Below are positions 1-16,600 of a stretch of DNA of 64,000 bases, piece by piece. Positions within the stretch are counted from its first letter, which is position 1. Each line of letters opens with the position of its first letter. The DNA comes from Strigops habroptila (taxonomy: Eukaryota; Chordata; Aves; Psittaciformes; Psittacidae), in NCBI RefSeq assembly GCF_004027225.2, contig NC_044277.2, forward strand, positions 35,000,812 to 35,064,811. Reading direction: 5' to 3'. Position numbers and translations under genes: made by a program. The notes below the pieces were generated by a model. The model saw only the letters and a program-made list of their open reading frames with translations, was not told where the DNA came from and ran no database searches.

Positions 1-625
1 TCATCTTTGTGGCCTTTTGCTGGGTTCTCCAGTATATCCATGTCCCTCTTGTACTGGGGAGCCCAGCACTGCACACAGTGCTGAGTAGAAGGGCAGGATC
101 ACCTCCCTCAACCTGCCAGCAACTCTCCTAATGCAGCCCAGGATACCAGTTGCCTTCTTTGCAGCAATGGCACATTACTGACTCATGTCCAGCCCCGTGT
201 CTGTCAGGACCCCCAGGCCCTTCTCTGCCAAGCTGCTTTCCATCTGGTCTGCCCCCAGCATGTACTGGTGCCTGGGGTTGTTCCTCTCCGGAAGAACTTT
301 GCACTTGCCCCTGTTAAACTGCATGATGTTCTGGTCAGCCCATTTCTCCTGCCTATCGAGGTCCCTCTGGGTGGCAGCACTCCTGTCAGTTTTGTGTCAT
401 CAGCAAACTTGCTGAGGGTCTATTCTGCCACATCGTCCAGATCACTAATGAAGATGTTGAACAGAATTGGACTGAGCATTATCCCCTGGAGTACACCACT
501 AGTTACTGGTATCCCATTAGATATCACACCTCTGATCACCACTCTCTTGGCTTGGCTGTTCAGCCAGTTTTCAATCCACTTCACTGTGTGCTCATCCAGC
601 CCATACTTTATTAGCTTATTTTAAT
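1..625 (-). mobile_element. CR1 LINE fragment, reverse transcriptase region, dead
   Basis: Read on the minus strand, this stretch carries the C-terminal part of a CR1-type non-LTR reverse transcriptase. The catalytic-site block FADDTK lies at about 391-407, preceded by a segment reading [14 protein letters not shown]. Toward position 1 it continues into the usual region downstream of the RT core. An in-frame TAG interrupts the frame just before [10 protein letters not shown], and the usual PQG motif reads LQG, so the copy cannot make an active enzyme. The element runs off the left edge; its other end fades out near 620-625. CR1 is the dominant LINE family of birds. It sits in an ARFGEF1 intron in antisense orientation. 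Confidence 0.85.
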
Positions 626-1923
626 AGGTTCCTTGATTCTCCTTTTTATTTCATTTCAATTCTGTTTCTAATTTTTCCATTGAAATTTTTTAAAGCTTCA
701 TGAGAGCGACTCCTGGCTCGCTGGTGCTGAGAAAGGCAGGATGAATGCCCTCTTGTCCGCAGGAAATTTAAGACTTAAAATTGGCTCCTTGCACAAATTA
801 TGATGATCTAGCCTTTACTGGCTTATAATAGCTCATTATTCCATTACCTTCTTTGGCAAGTGGAAGACTTTATAGCCCAAAATAAAAATGTTACCTCTAA
901 TCCAGAATAATCTGCAATTTGTGTCCTGGTGGCTTTCAAGAATCAGTTCAGTTCTCTGCTCTACTTTATTTCTTGTCTCATTACATGCCTCAAGATTTTA
1001 TCTTTTCTTATCTCCGATTTGTCTTTTTAGTTATATGGTCTTTAGTTGTGTGGAGATCCGTGATATGTTAATTCAGAGCCCTTAACACAGTGATAAAGAT
1101 CTCATTTAGGATAGTAGACAGAAATGTCCATCAAGTGTTTCCTCACACAGATTGAGGCTAAATAGTTTGAGATCTTAACAATGACGAATAACCTTAATCT
1201 TACTTTGCAGCAATAGATTTGATAGAACAAGAGATGATGGGGCCATTTAGGTTATTTGATTGAATTTCCCTCAATTCCTAGCAGGTACAGCCAGCCTCAG
1301 TAAGATACAATTAATGTAGAAATTTTTTAGTGCTTAAAGGTAAAGATCCTCAAGGCAACAAAGTGCTAGGGAAGAGATCCGAAGTGTTGTCGGTGACTTG
1401 GTACCTCGTAACAGCAATGAATCCAAAGTGGAAATGTTGAATCCTAAGTGAAATAGAACCTCAATGCTGTAACATATCCCAGACAGAGAACGCAAAACAT
1501 CTCCAGACGTTCGTGCTGATTTGTCCTGGGATAGATTCATTCCTTATTCCATGTGAAGCTTAAGGCACTGTGAGATAACAAGGCCCACTAATGGCACTAG
1601 AGCACTGCCCAAAGCCAGAGCCAGTATTTCTGAGAAAAGTGAATCAACAGCCAGTTGTGTGTCCAGGGCAATTGGCAGAAACATTGAAGTTCAAAAACCA
1701 GAATATTTAAATTCTTCAGTCGGTGTGAAGGAATAAAATGTATACTTAAAACATAACTTAGTTTATTAATTTATGGAATTATCTATATCTGCCCCTATGT
1801 TCCATTAATTTAAATAAAAATAAACAAAAAAAACCCCTACCATATTGAAGAGGACTTTTTAGAATATTGGTTCTGATTTGTATTTCAAACTTATTAATTT
1901 GGTACTGGTGATGTGTTTTCAAG
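626..1923 (+). other. ARFGEF1 intron, no coding exon seen
   Basis: This is intronic sequence upstream of the first visible ARFGEF1 exon. I searched it for the preceding ARFGEF1 exon and did not find it, so that exon lies left of the window. About 1300-1740 has a less AT-rich, vaguely coding-like texture, but every frame contains stops. I cannot assign it. Confidence 0.6.
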
Positions 1924-8557
<6,634 letters not shown>

Positions 8558-8607
8558 CAGATAGTGACTGAGTATTGCTCTGTTAAAAAGTTTCTATTCC
8601 TCAGCTA

Positions 8608-8613
8608 AATAAA
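8608..8613 (+). terminator. AATAAA, candidate proximal poly(A) signal of ARFGEF1
   Basis: A canonical AATAAA lies 51 bases after the ARFGEF1 stop codon. If used, the 3' UTR would be only about 70-80 bases. No strong GT-rich downstream element follows immediately, so use is uncertain. Confidence 0.4.
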
Positions 8614-9832
8614 AGGACCTGGTAGCTGAGCCATTCTGTCTGGATATCCATAAAAATGATTTCTTTGTCTGGCAACGTGTATCCAAGGGTTAACGGTACA
8701 GATGCTTACAACTGTAATTAAGGCTTGCAACACTCCAGTCCCTTTATTTCCTGACGGATTATCTCTGTGGGTTTCTCTTACCTGGCTCATGCTGAGCACA
8801 GAGCCAGTTTTTAGCACAGTCCTCCTGTCAGCATGGGCTGCAGTATCCTTTACTGTCCTAGACAGCAGTATAGCAACAGATGTTTATGGCGGGTGTGAAA
8901 GTAAAATGTACCCAAAGAACTATATATGTAAAGGTTTGAGCTTCTGCAAGAAGTACAACTCAGGAGAGCTGTATTTTGAAGGATAAAATGTTTATAGTGA
9001 AAAGCAAATGGAGATTATTGTTCATGGTAAAAGATATTTAGCAACTATGTCTGATATTCTTATTCTAAGATTTTTGCACACTCAGGCTGTCTGAGACATT
9101 GTGAATCATCCTTCTGTGAAAAATGTACAGAGATGCAGGTCTGTAATATAAACTCTTTAACACTATCCAGTTCTTCCTGGATTGTTTTATTTCTGTATTC
9201 TTGATTTGCTGAAAACCCATAACACTTCATTGTTTACCAAATGCACTAGAAGTTTGGGTTTATTTTTTTGGGTTGTGATTTTTTTCTTTTCTTTCTTTCT
9301 TCCTTTCTTTTTTCTTCCTTCTTTTTTGGTTTCGTTGTAGCCCAGAAGTTGGTGTTGCTGACTTTTGTCAAGAACAGAGGTAGAAATATCACAACTGACA
9401 TAACTACCTGTAATATACATGTTTTAGGGCTTTTAACTATAACGAGCCATTGAAATGATGATCCTTCAAGGACTGGAACTTGAATCACTGCAAACAAGTC
9501 TAGGTTGTGTCTGCTGTCAGATGTTTTTTGTTTGATGTAGATTTCACTCTTATGTACAGAATTTAATGTTGAATATATTCAAGTAACAAATCTGGCATGG
9601 TTTGGGGATGGTTAAATTTATTGGAAATGTATTCATACTGTGAATTGTGCTCTGATGGTTGAAAGACAAGATTGTCAAGCATTCTGTATTACAATGGATG
9701 TAGAAATTTTTTTCAGATGGACAAAATGTATATGGTACAGATATGTAAAGTTTTCTATGTAAAAAAAATTCTGTACAACTTTCTGTACAATATTTGGTTC
9801 TCATCTGGCATATTCTAATCAGGTTATAGGTC

Positions 9833-9838
9833 AGTAAA
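9833..9838 (+). terminator. AGTAAA, candidate distal poly(A) signal of ARFGEF1
   Basis: This AGTAAA variant hexamer is preceded by TGTA-rich sequence (two copies of CTGTACAA nearby) and followed by GTTTTTGAACTC. Its position fits the roughly 1-2 kb 3' UTR expected for this gene. It is inferred only. Confidence 0.4.
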
Positions 9839-9840
9839 GT

Positions 9841-10167
9841 TTTTGAACTCTTTCATCAGTGCAATCAAAACCAGTCTAACCCACAGCTACTTGTGCTACA
9901 GTTTCCTTTGCCTCTCGTGCTCTCATTCCAAAGGAACAAGTCCCGTCCCTCCAGACACACACAGGTGGGTGCCCTTGGTTGATGCTTGTGAAAAGAATAG
10001 AGGTGCTTGTAGGTGGACTAGTCACATGAACCCTGCAATGCTGCACAGATACAAACTCAAACACTGCATTTTGCTTTCTGGGAATTAACATATTAATAGG
10101 AAGCAGAGTATTACGTTTTGTCTGAGTGCTGCCTGGGAATACAGCAGCCAGCTGGAGCACCTCTGCT
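9841..10167. other. Intergenic, nothing recognised
   Basis: This is sequence between the inferred ARFGEF1 3' end and a CR1 fragment. The open frames on both strands lack homology or splice signals that would make them credible. Confidence 0.5.
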
Positions 10168-10465
10168 AAGAAGACAGGCCCAGAGAATTGGGCTTGTTCA
10201 GCTTGGAGAAGAGAAGGCTCTGGGGAGACCTTAGAGCAGCTTCCACTATGTAAAGGGGGCTTGCAGAAAATCTGGAGAGGGACTTTTAAGTTAATGGCTT
10301 TAAGTTGACAGCGGGGAGATTTAGATATTTGGAAGAAATTCTTTGCTATGAGGGTGGTGAGACACTGGAACAGGTTGCCCAGAGAAGTTGTATCCCTGGA
10401 AGTGGTGTAGTTCTAGTGCACTAGATGATCTTCAAGGTCCCTTCCACCCCAGACTATTCTGTGAT
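10168..10465 (+). mobile_element. CR1 LINE 3' end
   Basis: Plus-strand sequence resembles the 3' terminal part of CR1. It includes GGCTTGTTCAGCTTGGAGAAG, then a GGAACAGGTTGCCCAGAGAA-like block, then GATCTTCAAGGTCCCTTCCA and the terminal ATTCTGTGAT. It is 5' truncated, as most CR1 copies are, and diverged internally. Confidence 0.8.
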
Positions 10466-10794
10466 AAAACTTGGGACGAGCAAAAGAGAAAAGTGTGACA
10501 ACTGAGAAGTGGACAAGGGAACCTGACCTGACAGAGAAATTTATCTCCCTGTAGCTGTTCACGGCAGGCTCCAGAATTAAGCAGTTCAATGCCGTGAAGG
10601 GAATTGAATAGTGTGACCTGTGAATAGGCGTTTTCTCATAATGTTAATTGGGGTGCAGCAAAATCAAACTGCATTTATCAAAGTCAGAAAGGGGAGAATT
10701 GAGGTTATTTTAATTAACTGCAGTTGTACAGCCTTTCTTCTTGGGCTGTGTTTTGTTTTGTTTTCAGTTGATTGTGTAATGTTTAAAGCTTAAA

Positions 10795-11110
10795 CCAGTG
10801 TACGAGGTCAGACCCAAGGCCCGTCTGTCTTGTCTGTTTGACAGTGATAAGTAATAATGCTTGGAGTACCTATAATTGTCCCATCCCTATTGATGTCAGA
10901 CTCTCTCCTACACCAGTGGCAGCTGGTGTTCGTTAGTGGTACCATCATCAAGGTATTCCTGGTGCTGTGACCCAGAGCACTGCTGTAACAGCCAGTTAAT
11001 GTAACCTTTACCCACGTCTGCCCAATTCCTTTTTAAATGTCTGTGTTCAGGATTCAGCAGCCCTGAGTACAATAGATTGCCTAAACTGTCTGGTAGTTGG
11101 GGTTGTGGTT
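10795..11110. mobile_element. Possible ancient CR1/L3-type LINE relic
   Basis: Phrases such as AGGTCAGACCCAAGGCCCGTC, TTTGACAGTGATAAGTAATA and CAGGATTCAGCAGCCCTGAG loosely resemble old amniote CR1/L3 3' regions. Divergence is high and the boundaries are guesses. Confidence 0.3.
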
Positions 11111-12779
11111 TGTAGGGTTGGTTTTTTTAAGCCTTACTGCTTTGCTGTTGCGTGCTCCTGTTTAGTAAGGACTTATTTTACAGCATGACCTTCTCCTGCC
11201 TTCCCTCATTTATCGCTTATGTGGAAAAGGCCTAATAGCTGCTCAGCCTCGGGTCATTGGAAACTGAACTCCTGACACATGTGACTCTCTCCTGCACCTC
11301 TTTTTAGCTGTTGCAGTGTCAGAACCGCACTTGCTGTACTCTATCATGTTCAACTTGCATCTACACCTTGTTATCAGAAAAGCAGGGTCAGATGTAGGAA
11401 ATGAGTTCTACATCCGTCAGCTCAGCTCTGAGCTCAGGACTGCAGAGTGCAGCTGCTTTATTTTGCAGACAAGACTGTCATGATAAAAATAAATAAAACC
11501 ATGTAGGGAGGTGGGCAGAAAGGCTGTGCTGGCAGCTGAGCTGTGGATATACCCAGAGAAAGCTGAAGGGAAGATTGGGAAAGATATGAAGGAGCAAGAG
11601 TATCCTGGGTGTCAGCCTCAATGGCAAAAGGAGGACGGTTGTCATGAAAAGTGGAATCACAGGGCTGGATGCTGTTGAGCAGTGAGGTTAAACTAGGTTC
11701 AGTGGTTTCATGTCACTGCAGCAGTGAAGGAAGCAAATCAAAGGGGGGCTGTGCAGTGTCCTAGGCTTGGATGGGATGGTGAGTGACATTTACCAGAATC
11801 CTTGCAGTTAAATGAGGCTGACTTCTTAGGCTAACGCTGGTTTAATGCTTCTATCAGAGGGTAAAGCTTCAACCAAAGTTCAGGGAATAAAGGAAAAATA
11901 AAACTAGGCCACTAGATGAGGAAGAGGAGAAAAGTTCTGTATCCAGCCCAGAGTTAGTGCAGTGAATGTATCACAAAGTTCAACACAGGAAACAACTGAA
12001 GAGGGTCATTGGGCATCAAAACCAAGGGGAGGGCTGGCAGGTGACAAATCAGAGACGTGTGAAATACATGAGGGGGACGTCATCAGGAGAGGCTGGGGGA
12101 GGCTGGTAACTGTACATAAAACTTTTTCACCTTAGCTGCTTAAAATTATTTAGGGATTCCTGCCTCTGCGAAATTCAGAATCAAGCCAACATGAGGCCTA
12201 TGTTATATGATCTAGCCTAGGCCTTGGATTGCACCACGATCCCTCCATTACTTCCTGGCCCTTTCTGTCATACCCAACTAGTGAGCCAGAAACCGAGGGT
12301 AAGACTGAGTGTGATGTGGCACTTGCTGTCTGAGAAGGAACACGCTAAACCCATGAAGAAGCGAAGCACGCCACCATGTTGCAGTAACACAGCGCTCTCA
12401 GCAAGCATCCCCAGCCTGCTGTCATCACAGAGCAGCCGTCGCCCTCAAGCAGGTGGATAGAAGCTTGAAAGCAGCATTTTAGTAAAAATTAACAAATTTT
12501 TACAAAGTGTTTGGTTTCAACGTTTGTTTTCCCTGTTGGTCAAGTTCTGGCTTCTAACCCAGAGGAAAGCCACAGCCTTACCCTTGCTTTACCTTGGCCT
12601 TTCAGTTCAGTGAACTCCTAAAATCTTGCTTCCAGCTACACCTCCTTTGTGCTAAAGCTCCGTGCTTTTGTTCAGTGATTTTTCTATGTATATTCTTCCT
12701 GCTGCTTTGAAGGCAGCCTTAACGTTCTGGTTTGTTCATGAGTAAACTTAAGCAAATAAGAAAACTGAAGTCTGCTTTC
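11111..12779. other. Intergenic, no gene recognised
   Basis: This lies between the two convergent genes. I see no exon, RNA gene or clear transposon. It holds a perfect inverted repeat at 12482-12503, described separately. Confidence 0.5.
12482..12503. repeat. Perfect 9-bp inverted repeat with 4-base loop
   Basis: Arms GTAAAAATT and AATTTTTAC are separated by AACA. It lies about 300 bases beyond the inferred CSPP1 cleavage site. The arms are AT-rich, so chance is plausible. Confidence 0.5.
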
Positions 12780-12800
12780 ACACTTTTAGTAACAAAATAA

Positions 12801-12806
12801 TTTATT
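12801..12806 (-). terminator. AATAAA, candidate CSPP1 poly(A) signal
   Basis: TTTATT on the plus strand gives AATAAA on the CSPP1 strand, about 600 bases after the stop codon. It is the best-placed canonical hexamer. Cleavage would fall near 12780. Confidence 0.5.
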
Positions 12807-13095
12807 AACTCTTAAATCAGAACCATAAATTAAATATACGCAACACTATCTGCATTTCCAACACATAACAGGTTAGGGAACATGAGATACACATTGCTAA
12901 TAGTCCATGACACTGCTGAGCTTTCATGCAGGGCAGCACTCTCCACTGTACGAAAGGCAAGTGCCTTTCTCATCGTTACTTACTCTTCTGGTAAAAGCTT
13001 AAAATGTACCTCAGCTGCTGGGTTACTCTATTTCCAAACTGGTTTAGAGTTTGACTATAAACAAAGCTAAAAATTTACTTTGATTTAATATCAAA

Positions 13096-13098
<3 letters not shown>

Positions 13099-13136
<38 letters not shown>
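13099..13136. repeat. (CA)19 microsatellite in CSPP1 3' UTR
   Basis: This is an uninterrupted run of CA, 38 bases long. On the CSPP1 transcript it reads (UG)19. Confidence 0.97.
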
Positions 13137-13140
<4 letters not shown>

Positions 13141-13409
13141 TTCTTGTGATAAGCCCAGCTCTGAGGCTGAAACTCATATAAAAAGTGCAAACCCACCAAA
13201 CTATTCCTCCACACGTAACACAATACAAAACATCCCTGCCCTCCATCTCCACTACGCTGCAGCTTCTGTTGCCTTATTATTGCTATTTTAAATCCTACCT
13301 ACAGCTCCACGCTACGTCCCTGGAGGAGGGCTCAGCAGCCCTGGAAAGTGCAGCAGTGCGGCGCGGCCGCGGCCTCCTCCGCAGCAAGGCACAGCGGTGG
13401 GGGGCCGGG

Positions 13410-13636
13410 TCAGCCGTGCGCGGTGGACAGCCCCTGCCAGCTCAGCGGTAGCGCGGCCTCGGGTGAAAGCTTTGCTGGGCTCGACTCGTCTGCCATGAGC
13501 CTCTGCAGCGTCTCCGAAGTTCCTGGTCGCAGCCAGGGCTCTGTTGCAACTGTGTCGACAGAGCTAGGCCTCCTGCCAGCGTTGGATGGAGCGGGCTTCC
13601 ACAGGTCCTCTGCTTCCCCCAGGGAAAGGTTATCAC
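13410..13636 (-). CDS. CSPP1: CSPP1 terminal coding exon and stop
   Basis: Acceptor cctctctcag. Two bases, 74 codons and TGA. It contains [20 protein letters not shown] and ends [10 protein letters not shown], the characteristic CSPP1 C-terminus. The segment before VATEP is clearly different from mammals. It is much more GC-rich than the other exons. Confidence 0.97.
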
Positions 13637-16600
13637 CTGAGAGAGGAGGAGAGCAACACATGTGTTAAAGGGGATGAAAGCTTGCCACATCTTGCCCCAA
13701 CATTCATTCTGTAATACTGAACAGGCTTATCTGTCTGCTATATATGCATAAATAATGCTTTTAAATCACATTCATTTCTACTTGACACACATTGCTGGTG
13801 TTTTGGGGAACTGGACCCATCTAGAGTCAACACTAAAGACTCCACATCGTTGCTGTCAACAGCTCCTCCCCCTGCCACATCAATGAGAGGGCAAACCTGG
13901 ATGGATTTCATAGAATCACAGAATGGTTTGGGTTGGAAGGGAGACCTTCAAGATCATCTAGTTCCAACTCCCCTGCCATGGGCAGGGAGATTTGGCAAAA
14001 GGTTCTTGCTTTCCCAAAGCCTCCTATTATAGGGAGAAGTCAAACGTGTCAGTGCATATATCCACAGGAAATGCATATAAAAATAAGGTCATTAATTGCA
14101 GTGCTATGGCTAAACACCCCGGTATAGAGAGTCTCTCACACAGGAGAGAACTTGAGGAGAAATATTTTAACACTGGTAAATGGTGCAGGTGCAAGCAAGT
14201 CTGTACACCACAGTCCAGCATCACTAACGGCCCTCATGCAGTGTCGTTCACATGTGGGACAAGTCATCATCTTCCAGCTACAAAACAAACCACACCGAAA
14301 AAAAAACCCCCGATCACCAGAGCAGCCCTGCCTTTGAACCTGGGGTCACTGTCACTCTGAACTCTACTCCTACTTGGTTCAAATCTGACAGCAATCACAT
14401 GCACCTAATACCTCAGATAGATAGTTTTTAGTGTGGATTATCAAACAGCATAACTTGATACTATATGTATAAATATAAAATAATATAAATTAAATAATTG
14501 TGCTGTTCATTCTTTGGATTCATGACACTTAATTTTTACATATACAAACAAAAACACAATGGAAAACCTCCACATCTATGACAACTGAAAATTGCAGCTT
14601 TCATCTTTAAAGCTGAGCCATGTAAACGAGGAGGTTCTGGTTTGTTGGGGATATTTTTAAGCTAGGCAAAAAAATGTTTGAAGGCTCTGGATTAGGAAAA
14701 ACACAGAAAATTTTTGCAGAAACATACTAATTCCAGTAAAATGTAACCAAATTGTGTATTCTCTAGTGCTGCAATGCTTCACTTAAGCCATTTGTGTCAT
14801 GTAATTTAAGTATTTGGGTGATTTTTCCAAATCTCAGGGTTTTATTCTGGAAAAAATGAAGACTTTTTAAAATCTGATTTTAAACCAAAGTTTCTCTGAA
14901 GCGTCTCACTAAAACAGGAAAGTTGACAGCCTAAGCATGGGTGGGAGAGCCCAATTCCTGCAGAAGCAGCAGCCAGGTGTGTAGACAAGAAGGGAAGGAC
15001 AGAAACTGCACAACCCCACATGCGCTGGGAGCAAAGGCTCAGTTTTCCTCATAGTGCCCAAAGGACGGAGGTTCTAAACCAAAATGCCGAACACTTGTTG
15101 TTCAGAAAGAACCTGGCAGTGAACCCCCGAGTTCTGTCACTTCACACAGGCAGTGATCTCATCACCCTCCAAGCCTTCTCAGTTAAAACCAAACTTCTCT
15201 GTAGCATTAAAAGCGCAAATACAGCTCCCTCTTTGTAGGGCCTGTCATCTCCATTGCTTGACGCTGGGTTTAAAGCTGGCAGAGTGAGCCTCTTTCCCGC
15301 CTAAATCCTGGGTGAGACCAACTCTCCTGCCGGCTGGAACCTGCAGGTGTTACGTACGTAAGTTATGGGGGGGGGGGGGGGGGCTAACAACAGCACACAG
15401 CAGGAAAAATACTACCTAAAGAAAGTTAACTTTCTCTTTGCTACTTTTTTAAGAGATTATAAACAGTAAAAATAAGGTATTTGAGACAAACTGTGGACTT
15501 TCAGGCCAGAAGGCTGCGTTTCCCTGCATTTCACTATTATGGCCTTCAAAGACAAACCCATTAGATCTTCCAGCCCTCAGAGGTAAGAACAAATGTTTTG
15601 TCAGGGATGAGATCAGGTCACCATGCACATCACTACAGCAGACTCACTTGGTGCTGCTTTCAAACAGCACAACAGCTCAGCTGCAGTACAAAACTTGCTT
15701 CATCACAAATTCCAACACTTTGCACACGCCATAAAAAAACCCTGTTCTTAATTGGGCTACATATAAAGAATTTTCTTTGGAGTTGCCACTTGATAATTCA
15801 CGGTTTGTACCTGGAGGCTGGGGATAAGTAGACCTCTTTCCTTCATATGAAATACTGATTTGGAAATCAAGTGATGTCTGGATTCCCACTAAACACTGAC
15901 AGCAGCACACCTTGCTCCTAGATGAGAACAAACTCCTTCAGTGCCCTGGCGCGGATATTGGTGTTTGTCTTCTGTCAGCCTGCACTTACCAGGAATCAGT
16001 ACTGCTGCCCTGCTGTAGATCGTCTGCGCTCCAGCATTCTTTTACTTAGAGACACAGAGGAACGCCTAAGAAGTCTCAAGGAATTTAGGCAACTTCTTTT
16101 ACATATAGTGGGGTCTCAGCCACACACCTAACGTGCTCAAAGCTGTGAGAAGTCTCTCTTCTGCAGCTGAGTCTGCTCTTGTTTACACACTTAAGAATAT
16201 GCATACATGGCCCGCTGAAGAAAGTAGCTGCTGGCTTGCAGAGACGTCATCACCCAAACACTCACCAAGTCTACATTGATGGGAATGGGTTTTTTTGGAT
16301 GGGTGAAAACAGAGGAGGAGGCCTGGCTCCAGTATGCACTAGTTTTCCAAGTAAGAAAACAATTCTGGGTGGCTTTAGGATTCCCGTATCAGTCCCATAA
16401 AGGAAAGTGAACCGCTGTGAACAGAGCGTCCCTGCTGCGCCAACAGGATCAGCTCTTTAGATTTATCAAAGCCTGCCAATTGCTTTATCCCACTCCTTTA
16501 AAGGAACATAACCAGAGGTCCTTAGCTACATATCTGACAGTTGTTTTCTCCTGGCAGTGACTCTGACGACAGAGGAGAAATAACAGTCCTAGCTGTTAGG

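Larger units (their letters stand above)
8558..9840 (+). other. ARFGEF1: ARFGEF1 3' UTR (inferred extent)
   Basis: This is AT-rich sequence with no coding potential or recognisable transposon after the ARFGEF1 stop. It holds a pyrimidine-rich (TTTC/TTCC) stretch at about 9278-9330. The end at about 9.84 kb is inferred from an AGTAAA followed by a T-rich run. A much shorter UTR ending after the AATAAA at 8608 is also possible. Confidence 0.5.
12780..13409 (-). other. CSPP1: CSPP1 3' UTR (inferred extent)
   Basis: Minus-strand sequence after the CSPP1 stop, reaching to about 20 bases beyond an AATAAA. Just after the stop it is very GC-rich (about 13340-13410, with a GCGGCGCGGCCGCGG-like run on the plus strand). 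It then becomes AT-rich and contains a dinucleotide tract that would be (UG)19 in the mRNA. Confidence 0.5.

Noticed and set aside
1334..1740. Coding-like texture upstream of the first ARFGEF1 exon
   Set aside because: All frames contain stops and none resembles the expected preceding ARFGEF1 exon or a protein I recognise.
13348..13690. Plus-strand 106-codon frame and a second minus-strand frame over the terminal CSPP1 exon
   Set aside because: Both are shadows produced by the GC-rich terminal exon, where stops are rare in all frames.
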